Assembly (NCBI GenBank): GCA_031283115.1
Contig: JAITCK010000231.1
Location: 1-13,224 of the forward strand
Direction: 5' to 3'
From: Cellulomonadaceae bacterium
GTDB lineage: Bacteria; Actinomycetota; Actinomycetes; Actinomycetales; Cellulomonadaceae
Length of the DNA: 13,224 bases
Below are positions 1 through 6,804 of the stretch, piece after piece. Every line of letters begins with the position of its first letter. Position 1 is the stretch's first letter. The notes under the pieces were generated by a model. The model worked only from the letters and a program-made list of their open reading frames with translations. It searched no databases and had not been told where the DNA came from. A program made the position numbers and the translations under genes.

Positions 1-2
1 GT

Positions 3-2114
3 GCCGTTGTCGCACGGGCATCAGCCAGCCACGTCGCCCTTGTCAAGGAACCATCTCCCCTGCACCGCACGACGACGGCCATGCGCAACGGGCTGCTCGA
101 CGCCACGGCAGACATGTCAGGGCAGGCGCGCGGCCTAGTCCCCGGCATCGCCGTAGGGGACGACTCTCGCCTACCCGTCCAACTCGACCAGCACTTCCGT
201 AGCACAAGCCTCACCCACCTCACCGCAGTGTCCGGCGGACATTTCGCCATTGTGCTCACCATGCTCACGGCGGCGGCAGCAGCACTACATCTGCCACGCG
301 GTCTACGCGCCACCCTCATCGCCGCTTGCGCGGGCGCCTTTGTGCTGCTGGTTCGGCCCGAGCCCTCCGTACTGCGGGCCGCCGCGATGTGCGCCGTCAC
401 CCTGCTGGCAATCATCCTAGGCCGCCGCGCCGCCTCCATCCCCGCCTTGGCCACCTGCACGATAGTGCTGCTGGCAGGCGACCCTTGGCTGGCCAGGTCT
501 TACGGATTCGCCCTATCCTGCGCGGCCACAGCCGGGCTAGTCCTCCTCACACCAGCACTGACAGCCCGCCTCACCCCGTGGATAGGACGCACCGCCGCCT
601 TTGCGATGGCCGTACCCTGGGCGGCACAACTGGCCTGCGGCCCCATCGTGATGATGTTCGCACCAGGAATCCCCACAACCTCTATACCCGCCAACCTGCT
701 GGCCTCCCCAGCCGTCGCACCTGCCACCCTGCTCGGCCTGGCCTCCGCCCTGATATCGCCCTGGTGCGCCTGGGGTGCCCGGGCGCTGGCCTGGCTGGCA
801 AGCGGGGCAACCTGGTGGATAGCCCAAGTAGCCACCAGGTGCGCTAACTTGCCGGGAGCCCGCCTGCCCTGGCCAGGTGGGATCGGCGGCGCCCTACTGC
901 TGGCCGGATTCACGGCAGCAGGCCTGGCCGCCCTGTTACGCAAACCGCCAGCCGACGGGTGGGCGGCAGGCCACCCACTCAACCTGCCCGCCCACTATGC
1001 CCGCAGCAGCCGCCAACTGCGCGAAACCCATCGGGCCATCCGCGCCCGGCAACAAGCAGGCATGACCAGCAGACGCGACCGACGCATGGTGACGGCGCTC
1101 GCGGCCTGCCTAGGGGTGATCGTTCTTGCCATCGGTCTGTCACTCCACGGGGCGGTGCGCGGCTCGCGGGCCGCCTCCACCCCCGCCAACTGGCAGATTG
1201 TCATGTGCGATGTGGGGCAGGGCGACTCCCTGCTGGTGCGCAGCGGTTCTGCGTCCGCCGTTGTCGTTGACGTGGGGCCACATGAACCGGCAGAAAGCGG
1301 TGGACGGTCAGGAGATGCGGGCGCCTGCCTGACCCGACTGGGAGTCACCAAGGTTGACCTGCTGGTTCTCACCCACTTTCATGCCGATCACGTGGGCGGT
1401 CTGGCTGGTCTGCTTGTCGGGCGGGACGTTGAACGGGTGCTGGTTTCTGCCCTGCCTCAACCATCTGACGGCGCCCACAGCGTGTCCAGCCTGTTAGCCG
1501 CAGCGGGAATAGCGGTTGAGGTTCCGCAGACCGGACTCAGTGGGACAGTAGGCGGCGGCAGCGATGGATGGGCAGTGGACTGGACGGTAGTGCGGGCGGA
1601 TGGCGCGCTTGCCCGTCCGGCAGTTCCACCAGCCCCGACGGCTTCGACGGACTCAGATCCAGACTCATCCCCACACCCAGGTGCAGGCGCAGCCTGCTGT
1701 TCAACCGACGGGCTGACTGGTGACCCCAACGATGCCAGCGTGGCCCTGTCCATCACCTCGACAGGGCCAGGTGGAAAGGTCAGCCTGCTGGCCTTGGGAG
1801 ACCTGGAAGAAGACGGACAAAACGCCCTGCTGCAAGCCCTACGGCAGGCCAGGTCGCCCCTGCTAGACGGGGTGGACGTGGTGAAGATAGCCCATCACGG
1901 GTCGGCCTCGCAGTCCAGTGGCCTAGCGCAAGCCCTGCATCCGCGCCTGGCCCTCATCGGGGTGGGTGCCCGCAACACGTATGGGCACCCCACCCAGGAA
2001 GCCCTCACCCTGTATGAAGAACACGGGGCCACCATCCTGCGCACCGACCTGTGCGGTACGGGGGCTGTAGTGGTGGGCGGCGGGCGACTCTCCTACGCCT
2101 GTATGGCGCGGTGA
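3..2114 (+). CDS. comEC: ComEC/Rec2 DNA-uptake channel protein, 5'-truncated by window
   Basis: ComEC forms the inner-membrane channel that imports single-stranded DNA in natural transformation; its C-terminal metallo-beta-lactamase-like domain is thought to act as a nuclease. The frame is open to the left edge, so the first ATG (81) is internal and the N-terminal OB-fold region lies outside the window. A Competence-domain signature (LTHLTAVSGG, about 210-239) is followed by many hydrophobic segments up to about 920 and another near 1090-1150. The metallo-beta-lactamase domain begins near 1195 (VGQGDSLLV), with the metal motif HFHADH at 1374-1391, a GDLEEDG segment near 1795 and AHHGS at 1890-1904. 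A Ser/Pro/Asp-rich insertion lies at about 1612-1722. The gene precedes holA by 28 nt, the usual actinobacterial arrangement. Whether the organism is competent cannot be told from this; the metal ligands look intact. Confidence 0.93.
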   Translation, partial: AVVARASASHVALVKEPSPLHRTTTAMRNGLLDATADMSGQARGLVPGIAVGDDSRLPVQLDQHFRSTSLTHLTAVSGGHFAIVLTMLTAAAAALHLPRGLRATLIAACAGAFVLLVRPEPSVLRAAAMCAVTLLAIILGRRAASIPALATCTIVLLAGDPWLARSYGFALSCAATAGLVLLTPALTARLTPWIGRTAAFAMAVPWAAQLACGPIVMMFAPGIPTTSIPANLLASPAVAPATLLGLASALISPWCAWGARALAWLASGATWWIAQVATRCANLPGARLPWPGGIGGALLLAGFTAAGLAALLRKPPADGWAAGHPLNLPAHYARSSRQLRETHRAIRARQQAGMTSRRDRRMVTALAACLGVIVLAIGLSLHGAVRGSRAASTPANWQIVMCDVGQGDSLLVRSGSASAVVVDVGPHEPAESGGRSGDAGACLTRLGVTKVDLLVLTHFHADHVGGLAGLLVGRDVERVLVSALPQPSDGAHSVSSLLAAAGIAVEVPQTGLSGTVGGGSDGWAVDWTVVRADGALARPAVPPAPTASTDSDPDSSPHPGAGAACCSTDGLTGDPNDASVALSITSTGPGGKVSLLALGDLEEDGQNALLQALRQARSPLLDGVDVVKIAHHGSASQSSGLAQALHPRLALIGVGARNTYGHPTQEALTLYEEHGATILRTDLCGTGAVVVGGGRLSYACMAR

Positions 2115-2142
2115 AGCAGGTGGGGCGTGGCAGAGTTACGCC

Positions 2143-3165
2143 ATGCCTTCTGCCAGCCGATCGACAGCAAAAACTGCTGTCTCAAAAACTGCGGTCAAAA
2201 CCCGCGCCTGGTTTGAACCCACCCTCGCCCCCGTCGTGCTAGTGCGCGGCCCCGAACAGGTGCTCCGCGACCGGGCTGTAGCCGGGATTATCAGCCTGGC
2301 CCGGCAAAACGACCCCCAGGTTGAACGGGTCACCCTTGACGCAACCGCCTATGCGGCAGGCCAACTGCGGGTAGCCGTCAGCCCGTCACTGTTCGATGAG
2401 GCGAAAGTTGTGGTGGTTACCGGCGCCGAAGCCTGCACCGACGACCTCATCACCGACGTGCTCGACCTGGTGGCCAACCCTGACCCAGACACGGCAGTCG
2501 TTGTCGTTCATGGTGGGGGGGTGCGCGGCAAAAAGATGCTTGACGGCATCGCAGCCTCCGGCGCCCCCGTCATCCAATGCGACGAACTTAAAAAGGACGC
2601 TGACAAGGCCGAGTTCATCATTGGAGACTTCCGCACGGCTGGGCGTAAGGCGGCCCCAGAAGCAGTACGCGCCCTAGTGGAAGCCCTGGGCAGCGACCTG
2701 TCAGAACTGGCTGCGGCAGCCAGCCAACTGGTTGCCGATACCACCGGGCTCATCAGCAAAGACATGGTGGACCGCTACTACGGTGGCCGGGTAGAAGCAG
2801 GCGGTTTCGCCGTGGCCGATGCGGCCCTGGCCGGGGACGCCGGAAAAGCGGTGGCCTTGCTCCGGCACGCCCTGGCCACCGGCACCGATGCCGTGCCCAT
2901 TGTGGCCGCCTGCGCCATGAAGTTGCGGCAGCTGGCCAAGGTGGCTGCCGTGCGGGCGGGAGTAGCCAGCGCCCGCGACGTGGGACTGCAAGACTGGCAG
3001 GTGCGTAACGTCCAACGTGACCTGGCCCGATGGACGCCAGATGGACTGGCCCAAGCCATTGAGGCGGTGGCCCAAGCCGACGCCGACGTCAAAGGCGGTG
3101 GCCGTGACCCTGTCTACGCCGTCGAAAAAGCGGTGCTGACCATCGCCCAACAGGCCAGCCGCTGA
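2143..3165 (+). CDS. holA: DNA polymerase III delta subunit (clamp loader)
   Basis: The delta subunit opens the beta sliding clamp and loads it onto primed DNA as part of the clamp-loader complex. The 340-residue product is the normal family length. The N-terminal domain starts at about residue 30 (VVLVRGPEQ); the pair Leu83-Phe84 in SPSLFDEAK matches the hydrophobic clamp-opening tip (Leu-Phe) of E. coli delta. The strand VVVVHGGG near residues 117-124 and the helical C-terminal domain (AVALLRHAL, KLRQLAKVA) fit the family. Residues 1-29 are a Ser/Thr/Lys/Ala-rich leader containing a near-duplicated stretch (aaaaactgc twice near 2169-2190). No good Shine-Dalgarno precedes the ATG; a purine-rich GGTGGGG lies about 18 nt upstream, so the exact start is slightly uncertain. 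Probably cotranscribed with comEC. Confidence 0.95.
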   Translation: MPSASRSTAKTAVSKTAVKTRAWFEPTLAPVVLVRGPEQVLRDRAVAGIISLARQNDPQVERVTLDATAYAAGQLRVAVSPSLFDEAKVVVVTGAEACTDDLITDVLDLVANPDPDTAVVVVHGGGVRGKKMLDGIAASGAPVIQCDELKKDADKAEFIIGDFRTAGRKAAPEAVRALVEALGSDLSELAAAASQLVADTTGLISKDMVDRYYGGRVEAGGFAVADAALAGDAGKAVALLRHALATGTDAVPIVAACAMKLRQLAKVAAVRAGVASARDVGLQDWQVRNVQRDLARWTPDGLAQAIEAVAQADADVKGGGRDPVYAVEKAVLTIAQQASR

Positions 3166-3230
3166 AGTTGCTGAAGTGTCTGAAGTCGCTGACGCCGCCC
3201 TGGTTTCGCAGTCCAAGTTTCGCAGTCCAA
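3162..3230. repeat. Short tandem repeats after holA
   Basis: A 9-bp imperfect repeat (CTGAAGTNN) occurs three times with a partial fourth at 3162-3193 and overlaps the holA stop codon (3163-3165). It is followed by two perfect, directly abutting copies of the 14-mer GTTTCGCAGTCCAA at 3203-3216 and 3217-3230. No coding function is evident. The repeats look like recent slippage or duplication in the convergent spacer. Confidence 0.85.
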
Positions 3231-3244
3231 CCGGGCGCGGGTAT

Positions 3245-3284
3245 AACGAAAGCCGCTCCCGAGACACGGAAAGCGGCTTTCGTT
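3245..3284. terminator. Bidirectional terminator-like hairpin between holA and rpsT
   Basis: The arms AACGAAAGCCGCT (3245-3257) and AGCGGCTTTCGTT (3272-3284) are perfect 13-bp complements around a 14-nt loop. The hairpin sits between the convergent holA and rpsT genes and can serve either strand. Neither side is followed by a real T-run, although the distal arm itself ends in TTTCGTT, so termination may be less sharp than at a classical intrinsic site. Confidence 0.8.
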
Positions 3285-3308
3285 GGAGATGTTTGCTAGA
3301 TCGCAGCG

Positions 3309-3344
3309 ATCACGGCGTCAACACTCATCACGGCGTCAACACTC
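3309..3344. repeat. Perfect 18-bp tandem duplication at the rpsT 3' end
   Basis: Two identical abutting copies of ATCACGGCGTCAACACTC occupy 3309-3326 and 3327-3344. The second copy contains two of the three bases of the rpsT stop codon (complement of 3343-3345). A small palindrome GATCGC-A-GCGATC (3299-3311) overlaps the left end. The duplication lies between the rpsT stop and the shared terminator hairpin, so it lengthens the rpsT 3' untranslated region without altering the protein. Confidence 0.9.
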
Positions 3345-3603
3345 ACAGGGCGTTGACAATCTTGGCCAGGCCCGACTTGCGGTTGGCTGCCTGGTTCTTG
3401 TGGATGACGCCCTTGGAGACGGCCTTGTCCAGTTTGCGGGAGGCGGCGGCCAGGGTGCTGGTCGCGGCTTCCTTGTCGCCAGCCTTGACTGCGTCGCGCA
3501 CCTTGCGGACGTAGGTCTTGAGCTCGGACTTGACGGCCTTGTTGCGCTGACGAGCCTTTTCGTTCGTCTTGATGCGCTTGATCTGAGACTTGATGTTTGC
3601 CAC
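3343..3603 (-). CDS. rpsT: 30S ribosomal protein S20
   Basis: S20 is a primary 16S rRNA-binding protein of the small subunit. The 86-residue, Lys/Arg/Ala-rich product has the family N-terminus ([11 protein letters not shown]) and the C-terminal segment [13 protein letters not shown], and is the usual length. It is read on the minus strand, convergent with holA and divergent from the ATP-grasp operon. The start codon is GTG (complement of 3601-3603). Only a weak purine run (GAAAGAAG) lies about 10 nt upstream, and it sits in the loop of a small hairpin whose second arm reaches the first base of the start codon. E. coli S20 uses a rare UUG start and is autoregulated in translation, so control at this start is plausible here. 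Confidence 0.97.
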   Translation of the reverse strand: MANIKSQIKRIKTNEKARQRNKAVKSELKTYVRKVRDAVKAGDKEAATSTLAAASRKLDKAVSKGVIHKNQAANRKSGLAKIVNAL

Positions 3604-3634
3604 GGTGAATGGTCTTCTTTCGGGTGTTTCACCG
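3603..3634 (-). promoter_or_regulatory. Hairpin around the rpsT ribosome-binding site
   Basis: In the mRNA sense, CGGTGAA (complement of 3628-3634) pairs perfectly with TTCACCG (complement of 3603-3609). The 7-bp stem has an 18-nt loop that contains the purine-rich GAAAGAAG, the only Shine-Dalgarno-like sequence, and its last base pair uses the first G of the GTG start. This could gate S20 translation. The structure is visible in the sequence; the regulation is inferred. Confidence 0.45.
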
Positions 3635-3787
3635 CCGTCGTCATGCCATGCTGGTCACGCAGGCAGTCGGCGGCGAAGCGGATAGGTCGTAGAGGACGTG
3701 CCCTGATTTCGGGACTGCGGGGTGGGGAACCCTTTTGGAGAGAAATCTGGGCGGTGTCCGCCGACCTGGACGGACACACAGCCGACA
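3604..3787 (-). other. Long untranslated leader of rpsT
   Basis: About 180 nt separate the predicted transcription start (near 3781) from the rpsT GTG codon. In addition to the start-codon hairpin the leader holds a 7-bp stem (arms 3754-3760 and 3771-3777, GTGTCCG/CGGACAC, 10-nt loop) and a 6-bp long-range pair (3663-3668 with 3713-3718). I recognise no known leader family and see no convincing gene. A 297-codon minus-strand reading frame crosses this region, but it runs out of frame through rpsT and through the promoter and is judged non-coding. Confidence 0.4.
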
Positions 3788-3815
3788 ATCTTAGCAAAGG
3801 TTCGCGGGAGTAAAA
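3788..3815 (-). promoter_or_regulatory. Housekeeping promoter for rpsT
   Basis: On the minus strand the -10 element TAAGAT (complement of 3788-3793) is preceded by TGC, giving an extended -10. A -35-like TTTTAC (complement of 3810-3815) lies 16 nt upstream. This fits a primary-sigma promoter with transcription starting near 3781 and reading toward rpsT. Confidence 0.6.
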
Positions 3816-3833
3816 ACCGCAATCCCGCCCGCA

Positions 3834-3857
3834 CCAACGTGATGTCGGCAACGTTGG
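3834..3857. promoter_or_regulatory. Operator-like inverted repeat
   Basis: CCAACGT (3834-3840) and ACGTTGG (3851-3857) are perfect 7-bp inverted repeats separated by 10 nt. They lie in the divergent region between the rpsT promoter and the ATP-grasp operon, and directly abut a -10-like CATGAT (3858-3863). The geometry suits a dimeric DNA-binding protein, but no regulator is identified. Confidence 0.35.
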
Positions 3858-4036
3858 CATGATGGGCGTGCCTCGCAGCACGATGGACTCGCCTCTCACC
3901 AAGCATGTCACAAAGCTGGCGATGGATGAGTGTGAGAGACGCGACCAAATCTGCGGCGACGTGTGGCGACTTATCGGGGGGAAACAGGCGCATTTTCGGG
4001 CCAGGCTGTCGCCTGCGGCGCCTAAAGTTTCACCCC
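3858..4036 (+). other. Upstream region of the ATP-grasp operon with a doubtful short ORF
   Basis: A 67-codon plus-strand ORF can be read from ATG 3859 to 4062 and overlaps the next gene's start by 26 nt in another frame. Its product resembles no family I know, and no Shine-Dalgarno precedes it. A -10-like CATGAT (3858-3863) coincides with its start, so if a transcript begins near 3870 this stretch is simply a 5' leader. The reading frame of the ATP-grasp gene is also open back to 3905, but that extension carries no family-like sequence. Confidence 0.25.
4023..4028 (+). promoter_or_regulatory. Possible -10 element for a leaderless ATP-grasp transcript
   Basis: TAAAGT fits the actinobacterial -10 pattern TANNNT and ends 8 nt before the ATG at 4037. 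There is no Shine-Dalgarno before that ATG or before the alternative ATG at 4055. A leaderless transcript, common in actinobacteria, would explain this. No convincing -35 is present, so the call is tentative. Confidence 0.3.
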
Positions 4037-5860
4037 ATGCCCTCCACGCCCGACATGTTTGATTCTTACCCGCTGGGTTCCGCGTATGACGAAATGCTTG
4101 CGCGCTCTGACGGGGGAATCGCCGACGGGAGCAACGGCAGCGACGGGCGTAACAGCGACGCCGGGAACGATGGGGGCGACAGCACCACTTCCGATATAGC
4201 CCGCGGCCAGGTTCGCAAAAGTTACGCACCCGTCCACAAGGCCCTGACGGCCCTCACCCCGGCTGGCCTGCGGGCCCGCGCCGATGCCCTGGCCCGGTCT
4301 TACGTTGACCAGGGCGTCACCTTCGACTTCGCTGGTGAAGAACGCCCCTTCCCGCTCGACGTAGTTCCCCGCGTCATTGAGGCCAAAGAATGGGATCACA
4401 TTTCGCGCGGCGTCAGCCAGCGAGTCAAAGCCATTGAAGCCTTCCTAGCTGACGTGTACGGCCCGCAAAACGTGGTGGCTGATGGTGTGGTGCCCAGATC
4501 CCTCATCTACTCCAGCGCCGAATTCAAGATGGCTGCCGCAGGCATCACCCCGCCCAACGGGGTGCGCTGCCACGTGTCCGGCATCGACATTGTCCGCGAC
4601 GACCAGGGCACCTACCGGGTGTTGGAAGACAACGTGCGGGTGCCATCGGGCGTTAGTTACGTAGTGTCCAACCGGCAGGCCATGGTGCGAGCCTTCCCTG
4701 AACTTTTCAAATCCATGCGGGTGCGCCCTGTGCGCGACTACCCGCAGCACCTTTTGTCGGCCCTGCTGGCTGCCGCCCCCGACGGGGTGCCCGACCCTAC
4801 TGTTGTGGTGCTCACCCCTGGCGTGTTCAACTCTGCCTACTACGAGCACGCTCTGCTGGCCCGCCTCATGGGTGTGGAACTGGTGGAAGGCCGGGACCTT
4901 TTCTGCCGGGAGGGGCGCGTCTACATGCGCACCACTCAGGGTGCCCGCCGCGTGGATGTCATCTACCGTCGCGTGGACGATGACTTCCTTGACCCGGTCC
5001 AGTTCCGTGGCGATTCCGTGCTGGGTGTGCCCGGCCTGGTGGGTTGCGCCCGCCGCGGCACCGTGTCCCTGGCCAACGGTATCGGCAACGGCGTGGCCGA
5101 CGACAAACTGGTCTACACCTATATGCCCGACCTCATCCGCTACTACCTGGGTGAAGATCCCATCGTCAAAAACGTGGACACCTGGCGCCTGCAAGAACCG
5201 CAAGCCCTTGAAGAAGTCCTTGACCGCCTCGATGAGCTGGTGGTCAAGCCTGTGGACGGGTCAGGCGGTAAAGGCATCCTCATCGGCCCGGCAGCCACCC
5301 GCGACGAAATCAACCACATGCGCGGCATCCTGCGGGCCGACCCGCGTGGCTGGATCGCCCAACCGGTAGTCCAACTGTCCACGTCCCCCACCTTCATTGA
5401 CGGCAAACTGCGGCCTCGTCACGTTGACCTGCGCCCCTTCGCCGTGCACGACGGCGACGACGTGTGGGTGCTGCCCGGCGGCCTCACCCGAGTGGCCTTG
5501 CCTGAAGGGCAACTCATCGTCAACTCGTCACAGGGCGGCGGATCCAAAGACACCTGGGTGCTTGAAGGGCGTAAACGTAAGTTTGGTGAAGGGGAAGACG
5601 GCCCGGCCATCCCGGCAGGCACCGCCCGCGACCCCCTGTGGGCGTCCGTGGCAGGCGTCCCCCTGTCCATCCACCCCTCTGACGTGGGCGGCGGCCAGCA
5701 ACAGCAGCAGCAACAGCAAGGCGCAACCCACCACCCCATGCAGCAACAGCAGCAACAACAGCAGCAAGCGTCCGCTTGGCCCCGCAGTGTCACAGCTGCG
5801 GCCCCAAAACCCATCGGGACAACCCCCACCACACCGGCGAAGGAGGCCACGACGTGCTGA
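4037..5860 (+). CDS. Circularly permuted ATP-grasp ligase (DUF404/DUF407 family) with a polyglutamine tail
   Basis: Family members are predicted ATP-dependent carboxylate-amine ligases that form amide or peptide bonds; substrates are not established. Family hallmarks are present: YPLGSAYDEM (residues 11-20), LEDNVRVPSG (from 196), VVKPVDGSGGKG (402-413) in the nucleotide-binding region, HVDLRPF, and GGGSKDTWVL near residue 509, where the conserved domain ends. Two parts are unusual: a Gly/Asn/Asp/Ser-rich insertion at about 24-56, and a tail of about 98 residues with eight consecutive Gln at 554-561 and nine at 569-577. ATG 4037 was chosen because the family-like sequence begins just after it; 4055 is the alternative. 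The 607-residue length exceeds the roughly 480-550 I expect. The stop overlaps the alpha-E gene by 7 nt, so the two are translationally coupled. This is the counterpart of M. tuberculosis Rv2411c (from memory). Confidence 0.9.
   Translation: MPSTPDMFDSYPLGSAYDEMLARSDGGIADGSNGSDGRNSDAGNDGGDSTTSDIARGQVRKSYAPVHKALTALTPAGLRARADALARSYVDQGVTFDFAGEERPFPLDVVPRVIEAKEWDHISRGVSQRVKAIEAFLADVYGPQNVVADGVVPRSLIYSSAEFKMAAAGITPPNGVRCHVSGIDIVRDDQGTYRVLEDNVRVPSGVSYVVSNRQAMVRAFPELFKSMRVRPVRDYPQHLLSALLAAAPDGVPDPTVVVLTPGVFNSAYYEHALLARLMGVELVEGRDLFCREGRVYMRTTQGARRVDVIYRRVDDDFLDPVQFRGDSVLGVPGLVGCARRGTVSLANGIGNGVADDKLVYTYMPDLIRYYLGEDPIVKNVDTWRLQEPQALEEVLDRLDELVVKPVDGSGGKGILIGPAATRDEINHMRGILRADPRGWIAQPVVQLSTSPTFIDGKLRPRHVDLRPFAVHDGDDVWVLPGGLTRVALPEGQLIVNSSQGGGSKDTWVLEGRKRKFGEGEDGPAIPAGTARDPLWASVAGVPLSIHPSDVGGGQQQQQQQQGATHHPMQQQQQQQQQASAWPRSVTAAAPKPIGTTPTTPAKEATTC
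5696..5767 (+). repeat. Two CAG/CAA polyglutamine-coding tracts
   Basis: Eight Gln codons (5696-5719) and nine (5741-5767) flank a seven-codon spacer encoding GATHHPM. CAG and CAA codons are mixed in both tracts, so the repeat is conserved at the protein level but interrupted at the DNA level, unlike a freshly slipped pure CAG run. They lie in the C-terminal tail of the ATP-grasp protein, outside the conserved domain. Confidence 0.97.
5840..5846 (+). promoter_or_regulatory. Shine-Dalgarno that sets the alpha-E start
   Basis: AAGGAGG lies 7 nt before the GTG at 5854 and inside the end of the ATP-grasp coding region. It decides for the GTG start over the in-frame ATG at 5776, which would add 26 residues unlike the family. 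Confidence 0.85.
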
Positions 5861-6804
5861 GTCGCATCGCCGAATCCCTGTTTTGGATAGGCCGCTACGT
5901 AGAGCGGGCTGATGACACCGCCCGCATCCTCGACATTCACCTGCAACGCCTCAGCGAAGACCCCTTCGCTCAAGAGGAACTGGCCTGCCGGGCCCTGCTG
6001 GCCATCATGAACAACCCCGTCCCCTTCACCGCCGACGATGACGAATCGGCTGTGACAGTGGACCGTGAACTCGTCATGCGTACCCTGGCCCGCGACCGCA
6101 ACAACGCCTCATCCATTGTGGGCGCCCTGGTTGCGGCCCGCGAGAACGCCCGCCGGGCCCGCGAAATCGTGTCCACGGAACTGTGGGAAGCCCTCAACGT
6201 CACCCGCAACGAGGTAGGTCACCAGGCTGCCATTTTGCTGCCCCACCACTTCTTCGCCTGGGTGCGGATGCGGGCTGCCGTGGTGGCTGGCATTATGACC
6301 TCAGCCATCAGCCGGGACGCCACCTGGCATTTCATGATTTTAGGCCGGGCTATTGAACGGGCCGACATGACGGCCCGCCTGGTGACCACCCAAGCCCGCC
6401 TGGGCGAAGCGGGGCCCGGCTGGATCACCCTGCTGCGGTCTTGCGGCGCCCACGAAGCCTACCTGCGGGCCCACCGTGGCCGTACCGATGACGAATCGGC
6501 GGCCGGATTCCTGCTGCGTGACCGTCTCTTCCCCCGATCCATCGTCGCCGCCCTGACTGCCGCAGACAACGCCCTGCAAGCCCTGGAACCTGGCGCTACT
6601 GTGCGCGGTGAAGGCGATGAGGCCCGGCGGGCCTTGGGTATTGTGCGTACCGAACTCGAATACGGAAGCCTCGATGACCTGCTGGACAACCTGCCTGACG
6701 TGATGATGCGTGTTCAACGAGCCTGTGCTCAAGCCGCCGACGCCGTGCGTGAACGCTACTTCCCGGCCATGTCCCGCATCTCTTGGACCAAGGAGGCCAT
6801 GTGA
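5854..6804 (+). CDS. Alpha-E domain protein (DUF403, COG2307)
   Basis: This all-helical family of unknown biochemical role is nearly always encoded beside the circularly permuted ATP-grasp ligase and is thought to work with it. The product has 316 residues, the usual size. It opens with the family signature LSRIAESLFWIGRYVERAD. A second copy of the same pattern occurs in the middle: GRYVERADDTAR (13-24) and GRAIERADMTAR (164-175), indicating two related helical halves. The start is a GTG preceded by AAGGAGG, overlapping the ATP-grasp stop by 7 nt; the TGA stop shares one base with the ATG of the next gene (TGATG). There is no signal peptide or membrane segment, so it is cytosolic. This is the counterpart of Rv2410c (from memory). 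The family call is secure; the function is not. Confidence 0.92.
   Translation: MLSRIAESLFWIGRYVERADDTARILDIHLQRLSEDPFAQEELACRALLAIMNNPVPFTADDDESAVTVDRELVMRTLARDRNNASSIVGALVAARENARRAREIVSTELWEALNVTRNEVGHQAAILLPHHFFAWVRMRAAVVAGIMTSAISRDATWHFMILGRAIERADMTARLVTTQARLGEAGPGWITLLRSCGAHEAYLRAHRGRTDDESAAGFLLRDRLFPRSIVAALTAADNALQALEPGATVRGEGDEARRALGIVRTELEYGSLDDLLDNLPDVMMRVQRACAQAADAVRERYFPAMSRISWTKEAM
6790..6796 (+). promoter_or_regulatory. Shine-Dalgarno that sets the transglutaminase-like start
   Basis: AAGGAGG lies 7 nt before ATG 6804 and 4 nt before GTG 6801. The spacing favours the ATG and argues against an in-frame TTG at 6783, which lies upstream of this site. It has the same form as the site before the alpha-E gene. 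Confidence 0.8.

Noticed and set aside
3905..4036. Upstream extension of the ATP-grasp protein to ATG 3905 (44 more residues)
   Set aside because: The extension is Arg/Ser/Cys-rich and unlike the family, whose conserved N-terminus starts at YPLGSAYDEM just after 4037.
3336..4229. 297-codon minus-strand reading frame across rpsT, its promoter and the ATP-grasp start
   Set aside because: It overlaps rpsT in another frame, is Arg/Ser/Pro-rich without any domain, and runs through the rpsT promoter. It is a shadow of high-GC DNA.
4445..5203. 252-codon minus-strand frame inside the ATP-grasp gene
   Set aside because: His/Gly/Val-rich product with no family features, fully antisense to a strongly conserved gene.
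5696..5767. PolyQ tract as a frameshift or sequencing artefact
   Set aside because: The frame is continuous on both sides, the codons mix CAG and CAA, and the stop overlaps properly with the next gene's start. A copy-number error cannot be excluded, but a frame error can.
6783..6803. TTG start at 6783 for the transglutaminase-like gene
   Set aside because: It would place the AAGGAGG site inside the gene. ATG 6804 has ideal spacing and overlaps the alpha-E stop by one base.
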